Positions 8,611 through 16,846 of a DNA stretch of 32,692 nt are shown here, piece after piece; positions within the stretch are counted from its first letter, which is position 1; every line of letters starts with the position of its first letter. The notes below the pieces were generated by a model, which had not been told where the DNA came from, searched no databases, and saw nothing but the letters and a program-made list of their open reading frames with translations. The position numbers and the translations under genes were made by a program. The stretch covers positions 1 through 32,692 of the forward strand of contig NZ_BCRE01000024.1 of the NCBI RefSeq assembly GCF_001552435.1. The letters are read 5' to 3'. Origin of the DNA: Kribbia dieselivorans NBRC 106261 (GTDB lineage Bacteria; Actinomycetota; Actinomycetes; Actinomycetales; Dermatophilaceae).

Positions 8611-9738
8611 ATGGACAAGGTGGTGCTCGGTCAGCGACTCGCGGAGGCACGTGACGTTGCCGGCATGACGCAGGAGAGCGTCGCGCGCGCGGTGGGACTC
8701 GAACGAACGGCCATCGTTCACCTCGAGAAGGGCGAGCGCAACCTGCGGGTGCCGGAACTGGTTCAGATCTCTCAGGTCCTCGGTCGACCGTTGTCATACT
8801 TCGTCGAGGCTCCGGTACCGGCCGCGGTCAGCCGTCGATCCGCTCCGCACGCGACGCACGATTCCACCAAGGCATTGGACGTGGAGGTCGACCAGTTCGC
8901 GGCAGACCTTCGCGGTCTGGTCGACCTCGGCCTGGTGCCACCCAGTGACCGCGACCACGGTCTACGCGTTCCGAGGACGCATCACGAGGCCGAAGTCGTC
9001 GCCACGAGCGTGCGCGATCGAACTGGCCTGGGCTCGGGACCGATCACTGATCTGGGACGAACGTGCGAGCTCTTGGGGCTGTACACGTTCGCAGCGAATT
9101 TCGGGGAAACGGGTCCTGATGGCGCGTGCGTGGAAGTGGAGTCTGCATCCAGTGGCCGCGCCGGAGCCGCAGTGATCAATGGTGCCGCCGGCTCCGGTCG
9201 CCGCCGAATGACGTTGGCGCACGAACTGGGGCATTGGCTGTTCGGCGATGCCTACGATGCGCAGGCATCATTGGGCAGCGAACGGATGATCAACTCGTTC
9301 GCCATTCACTTTCTTGCACCGCGGGCCGGCGTCAGCGCCGTGTGGAGAGATCACCGCGAATGGCCGATACACGATCGTGCCTTGGCCGTCGGCGCCGTAT
9401 TCCGTTTGAGTTGGACGGCGACCATCTCGCAGCTGCGCAATGTCGAGCTCATCTCGCATGACGAACGCGAGCGCCTCGCCGCGTACCACCCGCGCGCAGG
9501 TGACTACCTGCGACTCGGATTGTCGTGGAACGACGAGATCAATGCCCCCTATCTTTCTCCGGCTTTCATCGCCGCCTGTCTGACCGGCTACACCTCGTCG
9601 AAACTCAGCGAGGCCAGGGTGCTGGAGCTCCTGCGCGGTGTCCTCGACGCGGACGACCTCCCTGCTCTGGCGCCACCCTCGATGGATGCCTACCGCAGTT
9701 CGTTCCAAGGCCACCCGACAGCGACATCGGATGCCTGA
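8611..9738 (+). CDS. XRE-HTH / ImmA-IrrE-type metallopeptidase, probable antitoxin-regulator
   Basis: The 375-aa protein joins two domains. An XRE helix-turn-helix spans about residues 5-62 (TQESVARAVGLERTAIVHLE). An ImmA/IrrE-type (COG2856) peptidase domain spans about 125-300, with the zinc motif HELGH at 204-208 and a downstream Glu224 in the expected ligand place. A roughly 75-residue C-terminal extension follows. Family members act as site-specific proteases or as regulators that inactivate repressors. In toxin-antitoxin settings the HTH form serves as the antitoxin. ATG 8611 is chosen because the HTH begins at once; the longer frame overlaps cdd. The last 8 bases overlap the next gene (ATGCCTGA), so the two are coupled. 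TGTGCAA repeats upstream may be its operator. Confidence 0.85.
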   Translation: MDKVVLGQRLAEARDVAGMTQESVARAVGLERTAIVHLEKGERNLRVPELVQISQVLGRPLSYFVEAPVPAAVSRRSAPHATHDSTKALDVEVDQFAADLRGLVDLGLVPPSDRDHGLRVPRTHHEAEVVATSVRDRTGLGSGPITDLGRTCELLGLYTFAANFGETGPDGACVEVESASSGRAGAAVINGAAGSGRRRMTLAHELGHWLFGDAYDAQASLGSERMINSFAIHFLAPRAGVSAVWRDHREWPIHDRALAVGAVFRLSWTATISQLRNVELISHDERERLAAYHPRAGDYLRLGLSWNDEINAPYLSPAFIAACLTGYTSSKLSEARVLELLRGVLDADDLPALAPPSMDAYRSSFQGHPTATSDA

Positions 9739-10282
9739 CGCGCGTACCTGGGTCACGGACACCAGCGTCTACACTCACCTCTGCCGCGCCGGCCACGTCG
9801 AGATTCTTGAGCGTCTGGCCCCCGGCGGTGTGGTGCTCGTCCCTGATGACGTTCGCGTCGAGATCGAGAATGGAAGAGACCGCCACCCCAATATTCCGGA
9901 TCCCAGTTCCACGGCATGGGCCCAAGTCACCGTTCTCACCGAGGACGAGGTCTGGACCCAACTCGCCGTCAAAGCTGCGCTGGCGGGAGGCCCCGAGCAG
10001 CACCTCGGGGAGTGCGCGGTCATCGCCTGCGCCAAGCATCGCGGTTACACCGCCCTCATGGATGACCGCGAGGCAATCACCCAGGCCGAGGTCCACAAAG
10101 TGCAGTGGCACGACACCCTGTGGCTCGTCATCGAGGCCCATCTGACCCTGCCGGGATACAACCGGGATCATACGATTCGCGTCGTTGACGACCTCTTGGA
10201 CACGGGCATGTATCTACCGTTCGACTCCGGTGAGAGCGTCTTCACTTGGGCCTACCAAGAAGGCCTTCTTCCGCGGGAGTGA
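9731..10282 (+). CDS. PIN-like nuclease domain protein, probable toxin of the pair
   Basis: The 183-aa protein has spaced acidic residues typical of PIN ribonucleases: Asp10 in VTDTSVY, Glu44/Glu46 in the first third, Glu94 in GECAVIACAK, and Asp111/Asp112 in ALMDDREA. The GE..AV..A...G......D pattern matches the DUF3368/VapC-like branch. PIN domains cut RNA with Mg2+ or Mn2+, and in toxin-antitoxin pairs they halt translation. A 45-residue C-terminal part after the core has no recognised motif. ATG 9731 lies inside the end of the upstream antitoxin-like gene. An 11-base gap separates it from the convergent amidohydrolase. The fold call rests on motif spacing only. Confidence 0.72.
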   Translation: MPDARTWVTDTSVYTHLCRAGHVEILERLAPGGVVLVPDDVRVEIENGRDRHPNIPDPSSTAWAQVTVLTEDEVWTQLAVKAALAGGPEQHLGECAVIACAKHRGYTALMDDREAITQAEVHKVQWHDTLWLVIEAHLTLPGYNRDHTIRVVDDLLDTGMYLPFDSGESVFTWAYQEGLLPRE

Positions 10283-10292
10283 TTTGCCGCGC

Positions 10293-11498
10293 TCACGCCA
10301 GGGGCACGCAGGCCAGCAGCCGCGCACCTGCTCCGATGGCGCCCTCATCGACGATGAGGTCACCCTGGTGCAGGTCATAGACGCGCCCACTCGGCGACTG
10401 CGTACCCAACCGCACCAGCGCCCCCGGCACCTCGCGGAGAAGCCAGCCGAAGTCCTCCCCACCGAGCGACTGGTGTGTCGGCTCGATCTCCAGGCCCGCG
10501 GCCATCGCCGCCCGCCCGACGACGGCCACCGCGGACGGCGCGTTCACCACCGGGGGAACTCCGCGAACATGGTCGACCTTGACCCGCACCGCATAGGGCG
10601 CCGCCACCTGTTCGACGACCTGCTCGAAGACCTCACCGAGCCGGTCCCACACCTCGGTGTCGAGGATCCGCAGGGTCCCGGCCACCTCGCCGTGCGCCGG
10701 GATGACGTTCGGCGCGTCCCCCGCACGCACCCGACCCCACACGACGGAGGCCACCGCCCGCGGGTCCACCCGCCGGGAGAGCACCGCGGGCACCTCGGTG
10801 AGCACCTTCGCCAAGGCGAACGTCACGTCCTCGGTGAGGTGGGGGCGTGAACTGTGCCCGCCACGGCCGGTCAGCCGCACGGTCACCTTGTCCGCGGCCG
10901 CGGTGACCGGCCCCTCACGCAGGCCGATCGCCCCGACGGGCACGGTCGGATCGACGTGCAGGGCCATGGCGCCATCAACCCCTGCCAGCACGCCGGCGTC
11001 GCGCACCGCGATGGCTCCGCCCGGCATGACCTCCTCGGCCGGCTGGAACAGCACGCGCACCGCGGTGTCGCTGTCATCCAACGCGGCCCGGTGCTCATAA
11101 AGCGCCAGCGTTGCCCCCAATAGCGCTGCGGCATGCACGTCGTGCCCGCACGCGTGACACACCCCGTCGACCGTGGAGGCCCAGTCCAGCCCGGTGCGCT
11201 CCTTGACCGGCAAGGCATCGATGTCCGCGCGCAGCAACAACCGCCGTCGCGGTGACGCCGGGCCGAAGTCGGCCACCACGGCGGTCGGCAGTCCGACGTC
11301 CTCGAGGCTGCGCGCCGGCACCCCGGCCGCTGCGAGTCGCTCCCGGATCCGGGTGGAGGTCCGACTCTCCTGCCAGGACAGCTCGGGGTGGGCGTGTAGA
11401 TCGCGCCGAAACTCGAGCAACTCCGGCAGCAGCGCATCAACGGTCTGCAGCACGGGAGACCGGTCGGTGGTCTGCGCAGGGAAGGGCACGGTCGTCAT
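10293..11498 (-). CDS. M20-family amidohydrolase (peptidase M20D)
   Basis: This 401-aa metal-dependent amidohydrolase is of the N-acyl-amino-acid/hippurate hydrolase type. Metal-site residues include Cys117 and His119 in CHACGHDVHAAALLG, the FQPAEE motif (about 151-156), LHVDP, and the late GGEDFGWLL. The dimerisation domain sits in the middle, with GRGGHSSRPH. In mycobacteria the related amiA1/amiB1 genes sit near deoD, so this gene may be part of the same ancestral neighbourhood, with the XRE/PIN pair lying between. The exact substrate cannot be told. The ATG at 11498 is preceded by GGAA and by a TAACGT hexamer 9 bases upstream. Confidence 0.9.
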   Translation of the reverse strand: MTTVPFPAQTTDRSPVLQTVDALLPELLEFRRDLHAHPELSWQESRTSTRIRERLAAAGVPARSLEDVGLPTAVVADFGPASPRRRLLLRADIDALPVKERTGLDWASTVDGVCHACGHDVHAAALLGATLALYEHRAALDDSDTAVRVLFQPAEEVMPGGAIAVRDAGVLAGVDGAMALHVDPTVPVGAIGLREGPVTAAADKVTVRLTGRGGHSSRPHLTEDVTFALAKVLTEVPAVLSRRVDPRAVASVVWGRVRAGDAPNVIPAHGEVAGTLRILDTEVWDRLGEVFEQVVEQVAAPYAVRVKVDHVRGVPPVVNAPSAVAVVGRAAMAAGLEIEPTHQSLGGEDFGWLLREVPGALVRLGTQSPSGRVYDLHQGDLIVDEGAIGAGARLLACVPLA

Positions 11499-11507
11499 GG
11501 TGTTCCG

Positions 11508-11513
11508 ACGTTA
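11508..11513 (-). promoter_or_regulatory. -10 hexamer of the M20 amidohydrolase gene
   Basis: On the minus strand TAACGT is followed by nine bases and the ATG at 11498. It fits TANNNT and implies an RNA start within about three bases of the start codon. No clear -35 is seen. Confidence 0.35.
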
Positions 11514-11544
11514 CCGCCCCGCTGGACCAGAGCGTGGAAGGACC

Positions 11545-11574
11545 TTGACGTGGGCGCCCTGGTCCGCCTAAAGT
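11545..11574 (+). promoter_or_regulatory. promoter of the dctPQM operon (TTGACG-18-TAAAGT)
   Basis: TTGACG at 11545-11550 and TAAAGT at 11569-11574 are separated by 18 bases. This is the best-formed housekeeping-sigma promoter in the window. The expected RNA start is near 11581, just before the palindrome at 11586-11601. A repressor bound there would block transcription. Confidence 0.75.
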
Positions 11575-11585
11575 CCCACCGATCG

Positions 11586-11601
11586 TTCCGTATATACGGA
11601 A
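11586..11601. promoter_or_regulatory. perfect 16-bp palindrome, probable IclR operator
   Basis: TTCCGTATATACGGAA is a perfect palindrome lying about +6 to +21 from the predicted dctP RNA start. IclR-family operators are often palindromes of this length with TTCC/GGAA-like arms. An IclR gene lies at the far end of the operon. A half-site TCCGTA sits at 15520-15525 in the IclR/MFS intergenic region. That this IclR protein binds here is inferred. Confidence 0.65.
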
Positions 11602-11625
11602 ACCGTTCCCTAACTAAGGATGATC

Positions 11626-12726
11626 ATGGAACCCAGGCGACGACAACGAGGTTTCGCCCGCCGACCCAGGCTTCGAACCGTCGGCGGCGTGCTCGCTTCC
11701 TTCTCACTCATCGGCCTCCTCGGCGCCTGCGCAGGCGGAGCCACCGCGGCCACCGGCAACGGTGACCACGTCACCATCAAGATTGGAGACAGCTTCTCGG
11801 CGACTCACCCGATCGGCCGCAGCGGCACCAAGGTCTTCCTCGAGACTCTCCAGAAGCAGGGCCCGGAGGCCGGTCTCGAGATCGAGTACTTCGCCAGTGG
11901 TCAACTGGGCAAGCAGCGGGACATGCCGGCGCTGCTGCGCACGGGCGTCGCACAGATCGCGGCCGTGTCTCCCGCCTACGTCGGAACCCAGTTGCCCGCT
12001 GCCAATGTGGGAGACCTGCCGGGTTTCACCGAGGACTCCTGTGTCGGAGCCACCGCCATGCGCACGATCATGTCCGAAGGGACCACCCTCTTCGAGAAGG
12101 AACTGCGACCGAATGACATCCGGCCGTTGTGGGTCGCCTACATCCCCGCATACGAGGTGCTGGGTTCCGACTTCAGCGTCTCCAGCCCCAAGGACGTCGA
12201 GGGGACCATCCTGCGTTCCACGGGCGGCGCGGCAGACCGAGTCGTCGATGAACTCGGAGCGGCGGGCGTATCGATGCCGATCGGAGATCTGTACGAAGCC
12301 GTCTCCCGCGGCACCGTCCAGGGGACTCTCGCAAGCCCCATCAGCATCACGCCGTACAAGCTTGAAGAGGTCATGAACTTCTCGACCCTCGGCGCGCGTC
12401 TGGGTTCATTCACCGTCACCTACTCCACATCCCAGAAGCTCTGGGAAGCGCTCGACGATGATCAGCGAGCGGTGCTGGCGAAGGCCGCCGACCGCGCACA
12501 GGGTGCCGCGTGCAAGGAGATCAACACCTCCCTGGAGACCTCGCGGCAAGCCATGCGGGACGCGGGCGTGAAGTTCGTCCCCGTCGATTCCGCCACCCGC
12601 CCCCAGTGGGAGGCCGTCGCAGCACCGGTCCGCGAGAAGTGGGTTCGCGATCTGGAAGCCAGCGGACATCCAGCCCAGCAGGTCCTTGCCGAGTTCGAGG
12701 CCGCACTGAAGGAGGCCCAGAAGTGA
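11626..12726 (+). CDS. dctP: TRAP transporter substrate-binding lipoprotein (DctP)
   Basis: This extracytoplasmic solute receptor of a tripartite ATP-independent transporter captures an organic acid and delivers it to the DctQ/DctM permease. The 366-aa protein has an Arg-rich N-terminus, a hydrophobic signal segment and a lipobox LLGAC with Cys35, so it is a membrane-anchored lipoprotein. The substrate region shows the DctP pattern with the family arginine in GTILRSTGG. ATG 11626 is preferred over ATG 11620 because AAGGA at 11616-11620 then sits five bases upstream. Its stop overlaps dctQ (GTGA). Control is probably by the palindrome at 11586. The ligand is not predictable; it may be the substrate or precursor of the CoA-transferase at 16847. 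Confidence 0.92.
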   Translation: MEPRRRQRGFARRPRLRTVGGVLASFSLIGLLGACAGGATAATGNGDHVTIKIGDSFSATHPIGRSGTKVFLETLQKQGPEAGLEIEYFASGQLGKQRDMPALLRTGVAQIAAVSPAYVGTQLPAANVGDLPGFTEDSCVGATAMRTIMSEGTTLFEKELRPNDIRPLWVAYIPAYEVLGSDFSVSSPKDVEGTILRSTGGAADRVVDELGAAGVSMPIGDLYEAVSRGTVQGTLASPISITPYKLEEVMNFSTLGARLGSFTVTYSTSQKLWEALDDDQRAVLAKAADRAQGAACKEINTSLETSRQAMRDAGVKFVPVDSATRPQWEAVAAPVREKWVRDLEASGHPAQQVLAEFEAALKEAQK

Positions 12727-13385
12727 CCGACACCGAGGTCGTCCACGATCCCTATCGCCACGGCACCGCTCGCCGAACGCTCTTTGGCTACGAGACCAAG
12801 GACCACCCGCGACTCGACCGGATCCAGAACGGCATCTCCGCGATCTGCGCCTCCATCGCCGGACTGGCCGTGGTCCTGATCGTCATCTTGACCGTCGCGG
12901 AGGTCGTGACCCGAACCCTGTTCAACCACCCCCTTGGTTGGAACGTCGGCTTCGTCGAGCAGTACCTCATGGTCGCAATCGCGTTCTTCGGCACCGTGAC
13001 CGCGTACCGGGCCGGGGCCCACATCGCCGTCGCCACGGTGTTCAACGCCTTCCCCGGCCCCGTCCGGAAGGCAATCCTGCTCTGCGTCCACCTGATCGTG
13101 CTGGCAGGTCTTCTCCTGCTCGTCTTCGGAGGAGGTCGTGCGGCGGCCTTCTCCCTGAGCATTCACGAGGCCCCACCGCCCGGCATGGCCGAACTGCCCT
13201 GGCCGACGTGGTGGTGGAAGTCCATCATTCCCGTCGCGGCAACCCTTGGTGCCATCGTCGTCGCCATCGACGCCGTCCGCGAGCTCACCTCGCCGTGGTC
13301 GGCGCCGTCAACCGACTACGAACCCGGTGACCCGAACGCAGACGGCGACCCCTTCGCCCACAACCGCCCCGGAGCCGAATCATGA
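12723..13385 (+). CDS. dctQ: TRAP transporter small permease (DctQ)
   Basis: This is the small membrane subunit of the TRAP transporter, 220 aa with about four hydrophobic segments between residues 40 and 180. It carries the family pattern around EVVTRTLFNHPLGWNVGFVEQY. The GTG start at 12723 overlaps the dctP stop and has a strong GGAGG about nine bases upstream. The N-terminal 35 residues and the acidic C-terminal tail are soluble. It is coupled to dctM through an ATGA overlap. A larger reading frame upstream overlaps dctP and is not used. Confidence 0.9.
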   Translation: MTDTEVVHDPYRHGTARRTLFGYETKDHPRLDRIQNGISAICASIAGLAVVLIVILTVAEVVTRTLFNHPLGWNVGFVEQYLMVAIAFFGTVTAYRAGAHIAVATVFNAFPGPVRKAILLCVHLIVLAGLLLLVFGGGRAAAFSLSIHEAPPPGMAELPWPTWWWKSIIPVAATLGAIVVAIDAVRELTSPWSAPSTDYEPGDPNADGDPFAHNRPGAES

Positions 13386-14665
13386 TCGCGCTGCTCATCA
13401 TCCTGCTGTTGCTCGTTCTCATCCTGCTGCGAGTACCCGTCTCCTTCGCCGTTCTCACGGCGGGCGCCCTCGGTCTGTGGTTGGTCGCCGGAACGCCGAC
13501 CCTCGACGGTGTGATGCAAACCGCACCGGCCACGGCCGTCATGAGCTACTCGCTCTCGGCCGTGCCCCTCTTCATTCTGATGGCCCAGTTGATCCTGCTG
13601 TCTGGGTACCTGGACTCGCTGTTCGACGCGGCCCGCGCGCTCGTCGGCCAGGTCCGGGGAGGCACGGCCTCCGCCTCCGTCGCGGCTGGCACCGCCTTCG
13701 CAGCGGTCTCGGGCTCCTCCACGGCGTCCGCCGCCACCCTGGCCCAGACGTCAACGGTTCAGATGATCCGTGAGGGTTACTCGACCCGAACGGCAGGCGG
13801 CCTCGTCGCGGTGGTCGGCACCTTGGCCGCCATGATCCCGCCGTCGATCATCTTGGTGTTCTACGCCATCACGGCCGAGGTCAGCGTGGGCACGCAGCTC
13901 GTCTCGGGATTCTTCCCGGGCATCCTCATCGCGATCGTCATCATCGCGACGATGTACGCCGGGCTGCTGCGCAACCCGGATGCAGCACCGGCCGGCCAGA
14001 GCTCAACCTGGACGGAGAAGCGACAGGCCGTCGTCGAGGCCGCACCACTTCTGATCGTGTTCATCATGGTGGTCGGTTCGATCTACGCCGGTATTGCCAC
14101 CCCCACCGAAGCTGCTGCGTTGGGCTGCCTGGCCGCCTTCGTCCTCGTGGCCATCAAGCGGCGCGTCAGTGCATCCGGGCTCACCCACGCCGTCGTCGAG
14201 ACCGTTCAGTCAACCGCGATGATCTTCGCCATGATCGTGGGTGCCCACGTGTTCGGGCACTTCCTCACGGAGACTCGAGTCACTCCCAAACTGGTCGCCT
14301 GGGTCGGCGATTTGGCAGTTCCCGGCCTGGTGATCATGCTGTGCGTGGCCGCGGTCTACGTCGTGCTCGGGTTCTTCATGGACCAGATTGCGATCATTGC
14401 CCTGACCGTGCCGGTCGTGTTGCCCCTCGTGGAATCCCTCGGGTACGACCCGATCTGGTTCGGCGTCTTTGTGGTCATGCTGGCCGAGGTTGGCATGGTG
14501 ACACCACCCATGGGCCTGAACGTCTTCGTGGTCTCCCGGTCGGCGAAGTTGCCACTGCATGACGTCTTCGTTGGGGCCTTCCCCTATGTGGTGTCCATCC
14601 TGCTGCTGGCGGTGGTGTTCCTGCTCTTCCCCCAGATCGTGCTCTTCATCCCCGAGTCCATGTGA
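13382..14665 (+). CDS. dctM: TRAP transporter large permease (DctM)
   Basis: This 427-aa Na+-driven permease of the TRAP system belongs to the DctM/ion-transporter superfamily. Hydrophobic segments run along the whole length. Typical patterns are the GSSTASAATLAQ loop, the AAMIPPSIILVFY segment, the GIATPTEAAALGCL motif and the late MVTPPMGLNVFVV motif. The start overlaps the dctQ stop (ATGA). It is the last gene of dctPQM and is followed by a nested hairpin shared with the convergent IclR gene. Confidence 0.95.
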   Translation: MIALLIILLLLVLILLRVPVSFAVLTAGALGLWLVAGTPTLDGVMQTAPATAVMSYSLSAVPLFILMAQLILLSGYLDSLFDAARALVGQVRGGTASASVAAGTAFAAVSGSSTASAATLAQTSTVQMIREGYSTRTAGGLVAVVGTLAAMIPPSIILVFYAITAEVSVGTQLVSGFFPGILIAIVIIATMYAGLLRNPDAAPAGQSSTWTEKRQAVVEAAPLLIVFIMVVGSIYAGIATPTEAAALGCLAAFVLVAIKRRVSASGLTHAVVETVQSTAMIFAMIVGAHVFGHFLTETRVTPKLVAWVGDLAVPGLVIMLCVAAVYVVLGFFMDQIAIIALTVPVVLPLVESLGYDPIWFGVFVVMLAEVGMVTPPMGLNVFVVSRSAKLPLHDVFVGAFPYVVSILLLAVVFLLFPQIVLFIPESM

Positions 14666-14686
14666 TCCACCGTGGACGACCGCCGC

Positions 14687-14740
14687 TGGCCGACCGGCCC
14701 GTCCCGAGACCGCACCCGGCTCGGATGGACCGGTCGGCTA
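14687..14740. terminator. nested hairpin between dctM and the IclR gene
   Basis: GCCGACCGG (14689-14697) pairs perfectly with CCGGTCGGC (14730-14738), and flanking bases add a wobble pair and a T-A pair. Inside the loop CCGAG pairs with CTCGG, giving a two-tier stem. It lies between convergent genes and covers the IclR stop codon. There is no T-run, so any terminator would be of the U-poor actinobacterial kind, possibly acting both ways. Confidence 0.55.
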
Positions 14741-15490
14741 GCGCAGACCCCACTCCGTGGCGTGCCGCACGAGGATCTCGACCAACTCGTCACGCCTGGG
14801 CGCAATGGTCGTGGCATCGCCGATGACACCCACCGTGGCGATCGTCATTCCATCCTCGCGAAGGGCAACCGAGATGCCGTCACCTCCGTCGCGGGCAGCT
14901 CGGGGGGACGCACAGATCCCCGTGCGGCGAATCTCCTCCAGTTGACCGAGGAAGGCCTCGACGCGAGGGGAATCATCCTCAGGCAGACCGTTGAGGAGTG
15001 TCCAGATGTCCCGGTTCTCCTTGTCCGCCAGCAGCACCCAACCCGCAGAAGTGCGCAGCAGCGAGCGGCGCAATCGGTTCTCACCGAGATAGGCATACAC
15101 CGGGTCCGAGGAGACGTGGTCCACGTAGAACAAGGAGTCCCCCACCATCGCCGACAACGCCGTTGTCAACCCCGTCTCTGCGTGCACCCCAAGGAGCTGA
15201 TCGTGACTGACCTTCGTCACCGGCGGTCTGCCGGCAATGACATTGAGGAGGTAGGGGGCCGCACCCAAGCGATACACCCGGTTGCGCTCTTCCAGGTAGC
15301 CCGTTGCCGCCAGACCATTCACGAGACCGTGCGTGGAACTGACGGGAGCGCCGAGTTCGGTGGAGATCTCGGTCAATGTCAAGCCCTCAGGTGCCCTCGC
15401 TACCATCTCCAGAATCGCTGCCACCCGATCGACCATGCGATGTCGAGGACGTGGCTTGGCGCCGCGGACGTCAGGATCAGCAGGTGTCAT
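14738..15490 (-). CDS. IclR-family transcriptional regulator
   Basis: This 250-aa regulator has an N-terminal winged helix (about residues 20-78: TLTEISTELGAPVSSTHGLVNGL, split by the usual turn). A GAF-like effector domain runs from about 90 to the end. IclR proteins bind palindromes as dimers and respond to small organic acids. The likely target is the 16-bp palindrome before dctP, and perhaps its own upstream region. ATG 15490 is chosen because TATCAT sits seven bases upstream; ATG 15499 would add three residues. Longer frames overlap the MFS gene. It is convergent to dctM and divergent from the MFS gene by 106 bases. Confidence 0.9.
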   Translation of the reverse strand: MTPADPDVRGAKPRPRHRMVDRVAAILEMVARAPEGLTLTEISTELGAPVSSTHGLVNGLAATGYLEERNRVYRLGAAPYLLNVIAGRPPVTKVSHDQLLGVHAETGLTTALSAMVGDSLFYVDHVSSDPVYAYLGENRLRRSLLRTSAGWVLLADKENRDIWTLLNGLPEDDSPRVEAFLGQLEEIRRTGICASPRAARDGGDGISVALREDGMTIATVGVIGDATTIAPRRDELVEILVRHATEWGLR

Positions 15491-15497
15491 GAGGCAC

Positions 15498-15525
15498 ATG
15501 ATACAGCTGAATACATATATCCGTA
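15498..15525. promoter_or_regulatory. IclR upstream region: -10 hexamer and operator half-site
   Basis: On the minus strand TATCAT (15503-15498) is seven bases before the ATG at 15490, as in a leaderless start. TCCGTA at 15520-15525 equals one arm of the palindrome at 11586-11601. The intervening bases are strikingly AT-rich for this genome. No full palindrome is seen here, so autoregulation is only a possibility. Confidence 0.35.
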
Positions 15526-15596
15526 CTCCGCTACCTATATCGGTGCCGTGGGGTGGCCGACCCAAACTTTCCGGATCGCCGGATCCTAGCCGCCTC

Positions 15597-16799
15597 ATGA
15601 ATCCCCTGTTCCGAATTTTCGTCGCCGCCGTGCTCGTCAATGGCGTGTACGACGCCGCGCGCATTGCGGTGTCCTATCGGGTTCTGGCGCTCGGAGGCGA
15701 TGCCACCTCCGTCGGCGTCGTCGCGGCAACCTTCTCGCTGCTCCCCATGCTGTTCGCCCTGCGGATCGGCGGCTGGGTCGATGCTCGTGGAGGTCGCGGC
15801 ATGCTGCTCGCGGGTATCGCGGTCAGCGCCACAGCGTCGGCCGGATTGGCTGCGACGTCAGCGGTGTGGGCCCTGGCGGTCGTGAACACCGCACTGGGAT
15901 TGGGCCAGATCATGACCATGATCGGCTTTCAGGGGCTGATCATGGAGTTGACTCCCCCACATCGGCACGTCCACGGCTTTGCAGCCTTCACCCTGGCGGT
16001 GTCGATCGGACAGACCATCGCCACACCGTTGGCGGGGTTGGCCCTTCAGCAGTCCACGGGCGGCCTCCGTGGCGTCGTGGACACCTCCCCAACACTCCTG
16101 TGCTTGGCGGCGACCCTCGTAGCAGCCATCCCGTTCGTCATCTCCGTCCGCTCGACGCGAACCGATGTTGCCCGCCGGCAGATGGCCAGCTCTTCCGATG
16201 CGCTCCGGCTACTGGCCCGCCCCGGGATGCCGGCCGCACTCTTCTCCGCACTCGTGGCCATCACCGGCTTCGACATCATCGCCGCGTACCTTCCGGTCGT
16301 CGGCGAGCGCGTTGGACTGGGTCCCATGGTGGTGTCGATCCTGATCACCGTGCGGTCCGCCTTCTCGATGCTGGCCCGGGCGGCCATGCCCCTCGTGCTG
16401 GCGCGGTGGACCCAGCGCAGCGTCCTGATCATCGCTCCCATCGTGGCCGCACCGGCGTGCGCCGTGGTCGCCCTGACACCGAATGCTTGGACCCTGGCCA
16501 TTGCGCTCGCCACTCTCGGGTTCTTCTGGGGAATGAACCAACCCGTGACCATGACCTGGGTGACGGCGGTCGCCCCCAGCCATGCTCGCGCCACCGCCCT
16601 GTCCCTTCGCCTGGCCGGCACGCGTGCAGCCCAGGTCGGGATTCCCCTCGCCGCCGGAGCGCTGGCGACGATCACCGGCCCGGCCGGCGCGTTCTGGCTG
16701 GTCTCCCTCCTCAGCGCTGCCGCGGGTGCCACCTCAACGCTGGCCCTTCGTCGCCATGCGGTCCCAGCCCTCCAACACCGCCCCACCGGTTCACGGTGA
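15597..16799 (+). CDS. MFS permease
   Basis: This 400-aa major facilitator protein has about twelve hydrophobic segments in two halves. A charged central loop with RSTRTDVARRQ separates them. A motif-A-like GGWVDARGGRG follows segment 2, around residues 59-69. Substrate unknown; position next to the IclR regulator and the CoA-transferase suggests an organic acid or product exporter. The start ATG 15597 has no visible Shine-Dalgarno. The open frame continues upstream but lies antisense to the IclR gene. The MFS and CoA-transferase genes are 47 bases apart and probably form one operon. Confidence 0.88.
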   Translation: MNPLFRIFVAAVLVNGVYDAARIAVSYRVLALGGDATSVGVVAATFSLLPMLFALRIGGWVDARGGRGMLLAGIAVSATASAGLAATSAVWALAVVNTALGLGQIMTMIGFQGLIMELTPPHRHVHGFAAFTLAVSIGQTIATPLAGLALQQSTGGLRGVVDTSPTLLCLAATLVAAIPFVISVRSTRTDVARRQMASSSDALRLLARPGMPAALFSALVAITGFDIIAAYLPVVGERVGLGPMVVSILITVRSAFSMLARAAMPLVLARWTQRSVLIIAPIVAAPACAVVALTPNAWTLAIALATLGFFWGMNQPVTMTWVTAVAPSHARATALSLRLAGTRAAQVGIPLAAGALATITGPAGAFWLVSLLSAAAGATSTLALRRHAVPALQHRPTGSR

Positions 16800-16846
16800 T
16801 TCACCCCGACCCGGCTCATCCGACCGGGCGTCAAGAAAGGACGACC

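Noticed and set aside
10257-10270. Palindrome AAGAAGGCCTTCTT as a terminator
   Set aside because: It lies inside the coding end of the PIN-like gene, has no T-run and would leave a stem of only five pairs.
16789-16805. GTTCACG/ATTCACC pair before the CoA-transferase as a PHO box
   Set aside because: The spacing is 10 rather than 11 bases and it overlaps the end of the MFS gene.
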